Counted from the stretch's first letter, positions 25,444 through 35,634 are shown. The stretch is DNA of 52,946 nucleotides from an uncultured Clostridia bacterium (GCA_944383315.1 CALWPB010000007.1:1-52946), one strand, 5' to 3'. Notes: generated by a model not told the origin, from the sequence alone. Numbers and translations: made by a program.

Positions 25444-27315
25444 CTACTTTTTATTAAATTTTAAACGTTTTAAATAAATTGTTAATACATATATATCTGC
25501 TGGTGATACACCACTAATTCTGCTTGCTTGAGCAAGTGTTTGTGGCTGGATGCGTTGTAATTTCTGCTGCGCTTCAAGTCTTAAACCTTTCAAGGTGCTA
25601 TAATCTATATCTTGCGGTATTTCGATGTTTTCGTTTTGCTGTTGCTGTTCGATTTGCTGTTTTTGTATGTCTATGTAGCCTTCGTATTTGGCTATAATAT
25701 TGAGTTGTTGTAATATTTCTTTTGAAAAGTCGTCAAAATAGTGAAATTTATCATTAAAATCAAATATATTTATAGAATTTCTCTTCAAAAGCGAACGAAT
25801 AGAAATGCCTGATTTTATTTCATTTTCTCCGTGTTCTTTTAAGTAATATTGTAATGCCTGACTTGGTGAAAGATGTTGATTTAAAATTTCCTGCCCTTTT
25901 CTGATGTCTCGTTCCTTTTTTAAAAGTTTACGATAATTTGCTTTGCTGACCAGTCCTGCTTCGTAACCTTTTTTTGTAAGTCGTAAATCTGCATTGTCTT
26001 GACGCAAAATTAGTCGGTATTCCGCGCGGGAAGTCATCATTCTATATGGTTCATTTGTACCTTTTGTAATTAAATCATCTACTAGAACTCCGATATATGC
26101 CTCATTTCTTTTTAAAATTAGCGGTTCTTTGCCTCGTATTGCTAGACTTGCATTAATGCCTGCTAAAATGCCCTGTGCCGCAGCTTCTTCGTAACCGCTT
26201 GTACCATTAACTTGCCCAGCGAAATATAAGCCTTTTATATTCTTATATTCCAAGGTTGGACGTAAAGCGGTGGCATCAATACAATCGTATTCTATAGCAT
26301 ATGCATAACGCATTAAATGTGCATTTTCAAGCCCTTTTATGCTGTGTATAAACTCGATTTGAGAATGATAAGGTAAACTACTTGATAGACCTTGAACATA
26401 TATTTCATTCGTACTCATTGCTTCTGGTTCAAGGAAAAATTGATGCCTATTTTTATCAGCAAAGCGAACTATTTTGTCTTCAATAGATGGGCAATATCGA
26501 GGGCCTATTCCCTTTATTACGCCTTGGTATAATGGGCTGTATTTTAAATTGGCGCGTATAATTTCGTGAGTGCGCTCGTTAGTATAGCCCATATAGCATA
26601 AAGCAACGTTTTTAGGGCTGCGCCTTGTGCTTTTACTGAAATTAGGTAAATCTTCATCACCTGCTTGTGGGGTAAGCGCATCTAAATTTATTGTGCGCCT
26701 ATCCACTCTCATTGGAGTACCCGTTTTAAAGCGTAAAATAGTTAGTCCAAGACGTTGTAAATTAGCGGTCAATTTGGTTGCATTTGTAAAACCGTTTGGA
26801 CCGCTGTTCTTGATATAATTACCTGTAAGTGTACGACTGCAAAGATAAACTCCTGTGCAGACTATAACCGCTTTTGCTGTAAATTTCTCCCCCATCGCTG
26901 TTTTTATCCCGCGAACGTTACCGTCTTTTGTAAATATATCTGATACTTCAGTTTGCAAGATTGTTAAATTTTCTTGATTTTCCAAAGTCGATTTCATTAT
27001 TTCGTGATATTTTACCTTATCAACTTGTACACGTAGTGAATGAACGGCTGGACCTTTTGCTTCGTTTAACATACGGCGGTGAATTGTTGCCTTGTCGGCG
27101 CATTTCCCCATTTCTCCGCCCAAAGCATCAATTTCAAATACCAAATGCCCTTTTGCAGTTCCGCCGATACTTGGATTACAGGGCAAAAAGCCGATTCCAT
27201 CCAAATTTAGTGTTGTGATAAGTGTTTTTAAACCTGTTCGTGCACAAGCGAGTGCTGCTTCGCATCCTGCGTGTCCCGCTCCTACTACAATAACATCATA
27301 ATCAGTGTTTTTCAT
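25444..27315 (-). CDS. mnmG: tRNA uridine-34 5-carboxymethylaminomethyl modification enzyme MnmG (GidA)
   Basis: About 623 aa. FAD-dependent partner of MnmE; together they build cmnm5U/nm5U at the wobble position. FAD motif VVGAGHAGCEAALA near the N-terminus, then the GidA signatures GFLPCNPSIGGTAKGHLVFE and GPRYCPSIEDKIVRFADK. The late GYEEAAAQGILAG and the C-terminal helical MnmE-binding domain are also present. The ATG at 27315 is preferred: AAGG lies 7 nt before it, whereas the ATG two codons upstream is only 1 nt from that site. First gene of mnmG-rsmG. mnmE is unusually not adjacent (33.9-35.2 kb). Confidence 0.95.
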   Translation of the reverse strand: MKNTDYDVIVVGAGHAGCEAALACARTGLKTLITTLNLDGIGFLPCNPSIGGTAKGHLVFEIDALGGEMGKCADKATIHRRMLNEAKGPAVHSLRVQVDKVKYHEIMKSTLENQENLTILQTEVSDIFTKDGNVRGIKTAMGEKFTAKAVIVCTGVYLCSRTLTGNYIKNSGPNGFTNATKLTANLQRLGLTILRFKTGTPMRVDRRTINLDALTPQAGDEDLPNFSKSTRRSPKNVALCYMGYTNERTHEIIRANLKYSPLYQGVIKGIGPRYCPSIEDKIVRFADKNRHQFFLEPEAMSTNEIYVQGLSSSLPYHSQIEFIHSIKGLENAHLMRYAYAIEYDCIDATALRPTLEYKNIKGLYFAGQVNGTSGYEEAAAQGILAGINASLAIRGKEPLILKRNEAYIGVLVDDLITKGTNEPYRMMTSRAEYRLILRQDNADLRLTKKGYEAGLVSKANYRKLLKKERDIRKGQEILNQHLSPSQALQYYLKEHGENEIKSGISIRSLLKRNSINIFDFNDKFHYFDDFSKEILQQLNIIAKYEGYIDIQKQQIEQQQQNENIEIPQDIDYSTLKGLRLEAQQKLQRIQPQTLAQASRISGVSPADIYVLTIYLKRLKFNKK

Positions 27316-27862
27316 TTTCATACCTTTTTTATAATTTAATAATTAATTATACTACAATTTTTTTAAAAAGTATATACGAAAAACGAAAAAACGCGAATTT
27401 TATAATACTATGCTGTAATTTTTATTGGCTTTATATTAAATATTAGTATATAAATTATTAATAATTAATTAAAAAAGAAAATTTTGCTTTTAAATATATT
27501 ATTCGCCATAATTTTTTAAAGCATATATTATTTAAATGTTTTTAATCAAAAATATAAAAAATCTTTAAAAAAATACAAAGTTTTTGCTTAAATTTTCAGT
27601 TTTTTATATTAATAGTTATAGATTAAATAAATAATTTTTATCAAATAAGTAATAAAAGGTTTATTTAACATATGATGTATGAAAATATTTAAGTTATTTA
27701 AATAAAAATTAGAAAAAATGCGAAAAAAATCGCAAAAAAATATTAAAAATTAATTTTTTTTTGGTTTTTAGTTGATTTTAAAGTTTAAATAATAAAAAAA
27801 TATTAGAAATTGCTAAAAAATGTAAAAAAAATACTGTTTAATATATTTTAAAATAAATTATA
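27316..27862. other. AT-rich spacer with no supported feature
   Basis: Non-coding and extremely AT-rich, with many A and T runs. No DnaA box, parS, terminator hairpin or ORF stands out. Confidence 0.5.
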
Positions 27863-28305
27863 TTAATTAAAGTCGCGCAAGTTAATTTCGCGCAAACCTT
27901 TAAATTTTGCATAGTGATACATACGATAATTATAATCAGTATATTCGCGGTCAAAGTATGTTATCATACACTCGCAATAGTCTATAACTTCGGTAGTGCG
28001 CTCGAAAAATTCATTTTCGTGTATTTCGTAGTCGGGGACAAGTTCGTTGTTTTGCTTATCAAAAATATTTGCGTTTACTATTTCAATATTATATCTACCA
28101 ACAAATTCAGTATTTAATACAATCGTACAAATAGTGGTGAAATAACTATCCCCGCACAAGAAAAATTTAGTAAAGCCTTGGGCAATAAGATGATGAACGG
28201 CAAAACTAATATTTTGCTTTATATCTTTATTATAAAAAAACTCCTGTCTACCTATAAACACAAAGCCCTTGCAGGTTCTAACTTTTCAAAATTCAATGTT
28301 TTCAT
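27863..28305 (-). pseudogene. SLOG-like small protein with an apparent frameshift near its N-terminus
   Basis: The intact frame from GTG 28261 gives 132 aa (FIGRQEFFYNKDIKQ, FFLCGDSYFTT, later CECMITYFDREYTDYNYRM). This resembles the nucleotide-binding SLOG/DUF1273 group by its GG/CG-D loop, but lacks a ribosome site. A second frame starts at ATG 28305 behind AAGGAAT and reads MKTLNFEKLEPARALCL before TAG. Joining the two with a -1 shift around 28257 would give one continuous N-terminus. Either the gene is frameshifted or slippage occurs at TTTGTGTTTATA. It could instead be a sequencing error. Function unknown. Confidence 0.5.
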
Positions 28306-28472
28306 AATATTCCTTACTTAATTATTTTTGTTAATTTACTAAATTCTTATTTACCAAAATATTATTAATATAAATACACAATAATAATTTAGTATTTTAC
28401 TCACAAAGTATAATTTAAATAATTTATTATGTCAAATTATAATTAGCATAAAGTAAAAAAGTAGGTAAAATT

Positions 28473-28790
28473 ATGATTGACATAGTACGTAAAATTAATA
28501 ATTTGCGTTTAGAACGCGGCTGGTCAGTGTATAAATTGGCTAATGAAACAGGGTTACCACAACAAACAATTAATCAATGGTTTAATAGCGAAACAATGCC
28601 ATCTATTTATAATTTAGGGCTTATTTGTGATGCTTTTGGGTTGACTTTATCTGAATTTTTTGCAGAAGGTGAGTTAATAGAAGCTCACGATGAAGTAAAA
28701 GAATTGTACAAAAAGTGGAGTTGCCTATCTAAAGAAGAACAGGATTCTATAAAAACTATAATTGAAATTTATTTATCAAATAACAAGTAA
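28473..28790 (+). CDS. XRE-family transcriptional regulator
   Basis: 105 aa. The N-terminal Cro/CI-type helix-turn-helix occupies residues about 5-62 (LRLERGWSVYKLANETGLPQ, then INQWFNSETMPSI and LGLICDAFGLTLSEFF). A short helical C-terminal part (about 75-104) probably dimerises, like SinR-type regulators. ATG with AAGTAGGT. It is the first + strand gene after the block of - strand genes and directly adjoins the DnaA-box cluster. Its targets are unknown; closeness to the origin hints at, but does not prove, a link to replication. Confidence 0.8.
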   Translation: MIDIVRKINNLRLERGWSVYKLANETGLPQQTINQWFNSETMPSIYNLGLICDAFGLTLSEFFAEGELIEAHDEVKELYKKWSCLSKEEQDSIKTIIEIYLSNNK

Positions 28791-29309
28791 TCATATTTAT
28801 CGTAATGATATAAATTGAGTAAAATTCAATAACTGTGTTTAACATATTTTTAAATATATTTTTCAAACAAAAACTTTGTTCGAAACGTTTGTTTTAAGTG
28901 GCGATTTATAGGCATTTTTTAAAGTTATCCACATTACAAAAATTAAAAAAGTGTCTATTTTTTTACAAAACAAACGTTCTATGTGGATAAAATAATACGT
29001 TTTCCACAAGTTATCCACAAAGTTATCCACTTTTCCACACATACACAATAATAAATTTATATTTTAAATTACTTAGATATTTAATTTAGTTGTATAATTA
29101 CTGATTAAAATTTTAGTATTTTTTTATTCTTTTAATTCAAATTTTTAAATTTAAAAATGTCTAAAAATTATCGCCCCAAATTTGTATAATTATTTACAAA
29201 AAATGTCGATAAATGTTTGGAAATATAATATATTATATGATAAAATAATGTATATTTATAAAATATTTTTAGGGCTTTTAGTTATAATAAAAAATAGGGG
29301 TTAGGAAAA
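28791..29309. other. oriC: Candidate oriC: DnaA-box cluster with adjacent AT-rich unwinding region
   Basis: Six boxes lie in 115 bp: TTATCCACA 28925-28933 (perfect), TGTGGATAA 28982-28990 (perfect, reverse), TTTTCCACA 29000-29008, TTATCCACA 29011-29019 (perfect), TTATCCACT 29023-29031, TTTTCCACA 29031-29039. They are followed by about 250 bp of almost pure A+T up to the next gene. Genes to the left run - and genes to the right run +, i.e. away from this point. No dnaA adjoins it. Confidence 0.7.
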
Positions 29310-32300
29310 ATGACTAAAATTAAAACGATGTTCACTTGCTGTTTTGGAGTGTTGCTTGCCGTTGTTTTATTGACTATTGGTTTAACATTTCCAAATGTGC
29401 AGCAGCAATCTGCACACGCACTTGACCCTGCGGATTATGTGGGATTGTGGATAGACTATAAAACGGAGCAGTGGGTGGGGTCAGGAACTTCCGAGTCGCC
29501 TTACATCATTGATACAGCACAGAAATTGGCTCAACTTGCGTATAACGTAAATACAGGTGTTTCAGATTATGCAAACACTTATTTCCGTTTGCGTGGAAAT
29601 ATTGATTTGATGGGGCATTATTGGGTACCAATAGGAAACGAAACTCATCCTTTCCGTGGTGTTTTTCGTGGTATGGGTAATACAATTTCAAATATGTTTA
29701 TCAATGCTGAATACTTAAATACTACAGATACTCGCGATTTTAGAGAATATTTAGGTTTGTTTGGTTATGTGGAAAATACAGGTCTTGCAGACAACGAATC
29801 TATTTCGCAAATTACTTTTCAAAGTCCTACTATTTATGCAACAGAAGTAACAAGTTATGCTGGTGTGGTTGCGGGATATTTTAACGGTATAAAACTTGAA
29901 GAAATTACCATTAACGCGCAAATTAATGAGGATACAACTGCGGGGGCATATATAAGCCACTATTTGACTACGGGTGGAAATATGAGCAGCAATTTTGTTG
30001 CTGGTGGTCTTGTGGGACTGTTGGGTGATGCTGCAACAGTTGAAATCGCTAACGACAGTTATTCAAACGAAATAAGCACAAATATTGAGTCTTCTGTGGC
30101 AAATGCAGGTGAATATCAAATTGTGCTAGGAGGTTTGGTAGGTGAAAGCCGTGGTACAATAAATGAAAGTTATCGCACTAGCGGTGAAATCAAATCATAC
30201 ATAGGCGTAATAGGTGGGCTTGTAGGTCGTAATAGTGGTACTATAAAAGATTGCTACAATGCGGGTATTATTCAAACTTATCCAAATTTACCAAGTTATG
30301 CAAGTCTTTCAAATGAGGTGGACGAAACAATTATAGGTGGACTTGCAGGTATTAATAGTGGAACGATAAATACTCAAAACTTTACAGGGCTTTATCCAAG
30401 TATTGCTTCACAAAATGTGGCACAATCTTTCCAAACTTGTCGCGGTAGTATAGGTGGACTTGTTGGACTTAATCAAACTGGTGGTGTGCTTGAAAATCTT
30501 GTTAATACCACATTAGTTAAATGTACAGGTACTCAAGATGGGGCTGTGCAATATATGGGTGGTATAGTTGCTGTAAATGCTGGTACGGTACGCAGTTGTC
30601 AAAACTTGGGGAATATTGAAAGCGATGGCGGTAGTGGTTATAAGGCTAATTCTGTAGGTGGAATTGCAGGACTTAATGATTCCCAAACTCAAGGCAGTGG
30701 CGGTATAGGATTGGGCAACGGTATGATTATTGGTTGCCAAAATGAAGGAAATATTTTAAATATTGATGCAAATTATGCTGGCGGAATTGCTGGAACGAAC
30801 GCAACCGTGCAATCTGGTAGATATAATATTACCGCATATGAGACAAACGGCACTCCCGTATCTGCTGTAAGCAATAGCGGACAAATTCGTGGAGTGCAGT
30901 ATGCAGGTGGTATTGTTGGATATAATTTTGGCCGCGTAAATGGCGCTTATAATATTGGTACAGTTAGTGGAACGAATAGTGAAACTGTTGGTGCGACTAC
31001 CGCAAGTGTCGGTGGTATTGTTGGACGTAGTTATGATGGAGAATTTTCAAACTGTTTTAATGCTGGTACAGTTGGTTCTGGTTTGAGAGTTGGTGGTTTT
31101 GCGGGACAGACAGAAGGCTCATTAGGGACGATTATTACTAATGCCGCTAATTATGGTAATGTAACAGGTGAAAGTTATGCTGGCGGTTTTGTTGGGTATT
31201 CTGAGTCTGGTGATTTTAGTTATATCTTTTCTATCGGCGATGTTGATATTACTGCAGGTTCAAGTGTGCGTCAGGGAATTGGTGGTTTAATCGGAGGCAT
31301 AAAGACTGACACAAGTGGTACTCATCCCGAAAATACAGACATCACAAACGGAGCATACTCTTCTAGTATCGCAAATTACCAAGATAGTTTAACAGGTAAT
31401 TATGATAATGGTATGAATGTTATAGGAAATTTCGCTGCTCTTTTTAGTGAAATGAAATACATTAGTTACAATCTAACACTTCCTTTTGTGGCTTCAAACG
31501 TTGGTGACCAGTTCTATCCATTCTATCAATTAGGCGGGTCAAGCGGTACTCCAAATACAAACTGGTATTTTGCCGAAGCAAATACAAATGGGAATACTTA
31601 TTATTATCCTGTATTAAGAGCATTTAAAACGGGTGAAACTAATAGTCTTAATATTTATCCCGAAAATACAACAATCAGCCCAATATCAGGGCAATTAAGT
31701 TATCCAAGTGAAGTTATACTTAAAGTGGAATTTTACAACAATTTACCTAGATGGGACAGTAACGCGGCTTCAAAAGTAACCGACAAAATTAAAATAGGTG
31801 AAACTCAATATATCGTATATAATCAATACGTTGCAGAACCAACAAGCGATACATACACAACTCCGCAGGGCTTTGACTTAAATTGGAAAACTTCATCAAG
31901 CGATTTGTTAACAAACCCTGTTGACTGGAGTTTTAACACACGTATTACAACAAATAGATTTATATTTATCGACTGGACAGAACAAGTATATACTTTGAGT
32001 TATTATATGCAGGATTTAAAGACAGGCGAAATAACCGCTATGGACCCTGACGAAGTAGCAAGACTTGGACTACTTGAAAGTGTAACATATTCACTTGACC
32101 CGAGCGCTACAGTTACACTTGTAATGATTACTGACAATCCTGCAAATGGGTATCGCTACAACGGGTGGTGGTGTTATGATACATTGCCTGATGCTGTATC
32201 GGGCAATAGCAGTTCGCGACTCAGTGTAAATCAAGTGTTTAAAGATGGTGTCGTGTATGTTGTAGGTACTCGCGAAGCAAAAACGTATCCGGTACAAATT

Positions 32301-33818
32301 TATCCCGGTGTTGACCGTGGTACTGATATGAATTTTGAAGGGCATAACCCAGGAGAACCTATTACTGTTACTTTGACTTATGGTGAAGTTTTTGACCTTT
32401 CCGAATACGCTGCACAACTTGTATTTGATAGTGCGAACTTGGCATTTAAAGGTTGGTACGATATGGAACAAGGTGGCTCAATTTGGGCTGGACCAAACTC
32501 AATTTCGGTACGTCCTTTTGACCATAATGCGTTTACAGGTGGATATAGACTGTACGCACAATGGACAGGCTTGTATCAAACTGTATACTTTGTAACCGTG
32601 GATAGCGACGGGGTACAGCACGAACTTACAAGCATCTCTGTGCCTTTTGGTTCGGTGATTACTTCTATTCCTTCTCTTGTTTACTATATTCCTGCTGATG
32701 CTGAAGGATTTGAAGTTGCAGGTTATTATTCATTACCGAATGACGAAACAGCAATTTTTGATTTTGAAGAAACATTAATAAATGATACAACTTATGTTTA
32801 TGTAACGTGGCAAAAGAAGTATTTTAATCTTATTCTTAATGCCGATGGCGGTGAGTTTGTTGACGGTAGCGAAACAATGACTATAAGTGTCGAATATCAA
32901 GATACAATTCTCGATGTTATTAGTCAAAACTTGCCAGCAAATCAACGTCCTACAAAACTTGGATTTACTATCCATTTGTTGGGTGGTAGCCCTACTTGGA
33001 CAACTGCAAGCGGTGGACAGGGTACGACTATTGGCTCTCTGGATACGATGCCTTCTCATGAATACACTATATATATTATGTGGGACCGTGAGTCTTACAC
33101 AATAACATTTATTGCAACTTATGGTAATTTTGCAGACGGGGGAATAACCACAACCACAAGTTTGCTTTATGGTATGCCATTAAAGACAGAGGTCGACAAA
33201 GTACAGGCATCAGGTGTGCTTGATATTACGAGCCTAGAAGGTTATGGATTTAAATATTGGAGTCTCACCGAAAACGGCGACGAAATAACTGACGAAATTA
33301 CCGTGCCAGTAGGCGGACTTACTTTGTATGCTGTAATGGGTAAGCAAGTACTAATTACTTTCAAGAAATTCTTTACAGCAGAAGCATATCTCAATATTAC
33401 TATTTTCGAAGGTGAAACAGTACACGAGCCAGAAATTGATGAAAACTTTAATATTTCGGGATACGATTTTGCAGGCTGGTCAATAGTTACAGGCGAAGAT
33501 GAAGACGGCAACCCAACTTATGAAAACTTTGATTTCTCAACTCCATTGTATCAAGACACTATATTGTGTGCTCAATGGCAGGAAAATACCGATGCTCCAG
33601 CCCCAGTAAATACTAATATGGGCTTAATGATTTCATTAATTATTATCGCGGTTGTTGTGGTATTGCTATTTGTGTTTATAATGTTACGTAGCCGTAAGAA
33701 AGACTTGTCCGTACACAATAAACGTCTACAAACAAAAGATAGTAAAGAAAAACTCGAACAAATAAGAAAGAGCGAAGAAAAACGAAACAAAGATAACCCA
33801 TTCGCAGATGACTTTTAA
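29310..33818 (+). CDS. Large surface protein with GLUG and Listeria-Bacteroides (InlB B-type) repeats
   Basis: 1502 aa. Signal peptide 1-38 (basic start, long hydrophobic core, SAHA cleavage site). Residues about 150-680 hold roughly ten GLUG-type repeats (GGLVGRNSGTIKDCYNAG is a clear one), which form a beta-helix. Residues about 880-1425 hold Flg_new/InlB B-type modules with the FKGWYD and YAQWTG pattern (also FAGWSIV, CAQWQ). One TM segment (about 1436-1458), then a basic tail; there is no LPXTG, so it is TM-anchored. ATG behind AGGGGTTAGG. Such architectures act in adhesion; the ligand is unknown. Monocistronic, with a terminator shared with mnmE. Confidence 0.82.
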   Translation: MTKIKTMFTCCFGVLLAVVLLTIGLTFPNVQQQSAHALDPADYVGLWIDYKTEQWVGSGTSESPYIIDTAQKLAQLAYNVNTGVSDYANTYFRLRGNIDLMGHYWVPIGNETHPFRGVFRGMGNTISNMFINAEYLNTTDTRDFREYLGLFGYVENTGLADNESISQITFQSPTIYATEVTSYAGVVAGYFNGIKLEEITINAQINEDTTAGAYISHYLTTGGNMSSNFVAGGLVGLLGDAATVEIANDSYSNEISTNIESSVANAGEYQIVLGGLVGESRGTINESYRTSGEIKSYIGVIGGLVGRNSGTIKDCYNAGIIQTYPNLPSYASLSNEVDETIIGGLAGINSGTINTQNFTGLYPSIASQNVAQSFQTCRGSIGGLVGLNQTGGVLENLVNTTLVKCTGTQDGAVQYMGGIVAVNAGTVRSCQNLGNIESDGGSGYKANSVGGIAGLNDSQTQGSGGIGLGNGMIIGCQNEGNILNIDANYAGGIAGTNATVQSGRYNITAYETNGTPVSAVSNSGQIRGVQYAGGIVGYNFGRVNGAYNIGTVSGTNSETVGATTASVGGIVGRSYDGEFSNCFNAGTVGSGLRVGGFAGQTEGSLGTIITNAANYGNVTGESYAGGFVGYSESGDFSYIFSIGDVDITAGSSVRQGIGGLIGGIKTDTSGTHPENTDITNGAYSSSIANYQDSLTGNYDNGMNVIGNFAALFSEMKYISYNLTLPFVASNVGDQFYPFYQLGGSSGTPNTNWYFAEANTNGNTYYYPVLRAFKTGETNSLNIYPENTTISPISGQLSYPSEVILKVEFYNNLPRWDSNAASKVTDKIKIGETQYIVYNQYVAEPTSDTYTTPQGFDLNWKTSSSDLLTNPVDWSFNTRITTNRFIFIDWTEQVYTLSYYMQDLKTGEITAMDPDEVARLGLLESVTYSLDPSATVTLVMITDNPANGYRYNGWWCYDTLPDAVSGNSSSRLSVNQVFKDGVVYVVGTREAKTYPVQIYPGVDRGTDMNFEGHNPGEPITVTLTYGEVFDLSEYAAQLVFDSANLAFKGWYDMEQGGSIWAGPNSISVRPFDHNAFTGGYRLYAQWTGLYQTVYFVTVDSDGVQHELTSISVPFGSVITSIPSLVYYIPADAEGFEVAGYYSLPNDETAIFDFEETLINDTTYVYVTWQKKYFNLILNADGGEFVDGSETMTISVEYQDTILDVISQNLPANQRPTKLGFTIHLLGGSPTWTTASGGQGTTIGSLDTMPSHEYTIYIMWDRESYTITFIATYGNFADGGITTTTSLLYGMPLKTEVDKVQASGVLDITSLEGYGFKYWSLTENGDEITDEITVPVGGLTLYAVMGKQVLITFKKFFTAEAYLNITIFEGETVHEPEIDENFNISGYDFAGWSIVTGEDEDGNPTYENFDFSTPLYQDTILCAQWQENTDAPAPVNTNMGLMISLIIIAVVVVLLFVFIMLRSRKKDLSVHNKRLQTKDSKEKLEQIRKSEEKRNKDNPFADDF

Positions 33819-33821
33819 TAA

Positions 33822-33858
33822 AAAATATTAGCCAAAACAATGGCTAATATTTTTTATT
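33822..33858. terminator. Bidirectional terminator between the GLUG protein and mnmE
   Basis: AATATTAGCCA pairs with TGGCTAATATT, loop AAACAA, flanked by A and T runs. Confidence 0.8.
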
Positions 33859-35203
33859 TCCCTAGGCAGAATTTGGCAAAAATTTCATTTATAATATGCT
33901 CGTTTGCGGTAGTGCCTGTTATTTCGCCAAGGGCTTCCCACGCTTGCATAATAGTTACGGCTAGACAATCTAGTGTTGTGCTTTCAGCGTTTTGTGCGGT
34001 GTCTACAAGGGCAGCGCGTGCGCGGTGCAAACACTCTATATGACGCGTGTTTGTTAGCATTATATCGCTGTTTATAAGATTTGTATCTATTGTGCGTTCA
34101 AATATTAATTGCTTTAAATTGTCTATGTTTTCGCCTGTTTTCGCACTGACTAAAATATCAAATTTTTCGGTCTGTAAATTATTTGTATTTTTAGAATTTT
34201 GGGTAATTTTTTCGGTTGCTTTGTTTGTATCAATTTTATTTAATATATAGATAATGTTTGCGTTGTCTAGCGCTTCGCGTGGTTCGTTTAATTTATCTTG
34301 AACATAGATAACTAGGTCTGCTGACCTTATTTCATCACGAGCACGTGTTATGCCCGCACTTTCGACTATGTCATCTGTGTCTCGTAGCCCTGCGGTATCC
34401 GTTATATTAAAGCGCACCCCGTTGTATTCATAACTTTCGTTTAGAGTATCTCGGGTTGTGCCTGCAATATCTGTTACAATGGCGCGATTGTAGCCAAGTA
34501 GTGCATTAAGTAAACTACTTTTGCCGACATTTGGATTGCCTGCTAGTACGACATTTACACCATTTTTTATTTGCAAACCCGTTTTTGCGGTCGCTAAATG
34601 GCGGTCTATATCGCCAATAATTTTTTGCGAAATATCGCGGACTTTAGTGGCGGTAATGTATTCAATATCGTGCTCGGGATAATCAAGTGCGACATTGACT
34701 TCAACCATACATTCAGTGAGTTCATCTTGCATTTTTTCGACTACTTCACGCATAGAGCCATACATTAGCCTGCTACCAGCACGTAAAGAAGCAAGACTAT
34801 TTGCGTTTATAACATCAATAATGCCTTCTGCTTGGCTCATATCCATTTTTCCGTTTAGGACGGCGCGTTTACTAAATTCGCCACGCTCCGCAAGCACGGC
34901 TCCACGTTCGAGTAGAGCATTTAGCACTGCTTGGCTGAGATAAAAACCGCCGTGAATTTGGAGTTCGACAACGTCTTCACCTGTGAAGCTGTGTGGAGCA
35001 GGGAAGTAAAGCCCTAATGCATCGTCTGTTACCTCATCGAAAGCAATTTTGCCAAAAATAGCGCGGCGCGGTTCGGGAGTGCTTTTATTAAATGGCACAA
35101 AAATGCGCCCAGCAATTTCAAGCGCATTATCTCCACTAATTCTAATAATAGCGACCCCGCCCGTACCTATCGGGGTGGAAATCGCACAAATAGTTTTTGA
35201 CAT
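33854..35203 (-). CDS. mnmE: tRNA modification GTPase MnmE (TrmE)
   Basis: 449 aa, standard length. K+-activated GTPase that forms the wobble-uridine modification complex with MnmG. The N-terminal folate-binding domain opens with the ICAISTPIGTGGVAIIRISG signature. G1 GNPNVGKSSLLN is near residue 224, G2/G3 are IAGTTRDT and DTAGLRDT, and G4 is NKID. The C-terminal CLGK (formyl-handling Cys) is intact. ATG after AAAGGAGAAG. It is separated from mnmG by about 6.5 kb and by the oriC candidate, unlike the adjacent pair of most Bacillota. Confidence 0.95.
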   Translation of the reverse strand: MSKTICAISTPIGTGGVAIIRISGDNALEIAGRIFVPFNKSTPEPRRAIFGKIAFDEVTDDALGLYFPAPHSFTGEDVVELQIHGGFYLSQAVLNALLERGAVLAERGEFSKRAVLNGKMDMSQAEGIIDVINANSLASLRAGSRLMYGSMREVVEKMQDELTECMVEVNVALDYPEHDIEYITATKVRDISQKIIGDIDRHLATAKTGLQIKNGVNVVLAGNPNVGKSSLLNALLGYNRAIVTDIAGTTRDTLNESYEYNGVRFNITDTAGLRDTDDIVESAGITRARDEIRSADLVIYVQDKLNEPREALDNANIIYILNKIDTNKATEKITQNSKNTNNLQTEKFDILVSAKTGENIDNLKQLIFERTIDTNLINSDIMLTNTRHIECLHRARAALVDTAQNAESTTLDCLAVTIMQAWEALGEITGTTANEHIINEIFAKFCLGK

Positions 35204-35259
35204 AACTTCTCCTTTTTAATTTGTTGGATAAACTATTTTAGTTGTAATTTTTTACGTCT

Positions 35260-35634
35260 TTATAATTCGCGTGTATGATGATTTTTTGTCTTACTTTGCA
35301 TTTTATCACTAGAACCAAACTTATGCCTTGGAATGCTGTTCTCCATAAGTTCAATTTGCTGGCGTATTTCCTCTGTGGTTAGTTCGGGTTTTATTTCCAG
35401 CGCATCGCAAATATTTTGAGTAATTTTTTCGTTTTTGCGAATTAACTCTATTTGTCTTTCTTGCATAATGCAAAAACTCGTTTGCATTTTAGAGGTACTT
35501 TCCATTTGTAATTTTAGTGTAGTAATCTCTTTCTTTAATGCTTTAATTTCCTCTAAAATAAGTATTTGTTGTGCTAAAATTTGCTCTAAAATTTCTTTTT
35601 CCATATGTTTTGATGCCTTTATTTTACTCATCAT
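35260..35634 (-). CDS. Small coiled-coil protein, unknown
   Basis: Up to 124 aa. Residues about 11-70 have continuous heptads (ILEQILAQQILILEEIKALK), then a second helix and a basic, probably disordered tail. No known domain. The first ATG has no ribosome site; the ATG at 35604 has AAAGG 11 nt upstream and may be the real start. It lies 56 bp upstream of mnmE on the same strand and may be co-transcribed with it. Probably an oligomerising structural or adaptor protein. Confidence 0.45.
   Translation of the reverse strand: MMSKIKASKHMEKEILEQILAQQILILEEIKALKKEITTLKLQMESTSKMQTSFCIMQERQIELIRKNEKITQNICDALEIKPELTTEEIRQQIELMENSIPRHKFGSSDKMQSKTKNHHTREL

Noticed and set aside
28863..29048. Small - strand gene over the DnaA-box cluster
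   Set aside because: The frame only exists because the repeated boxes lack stops; no start signal, and the codons are dictated by the boxes.
29310..33818. LPXTG sortase anchor on the GLUG protein
   Set aside because: The C-terminus has TM plus basic tail, but no LPXTG-like motif before the TM.
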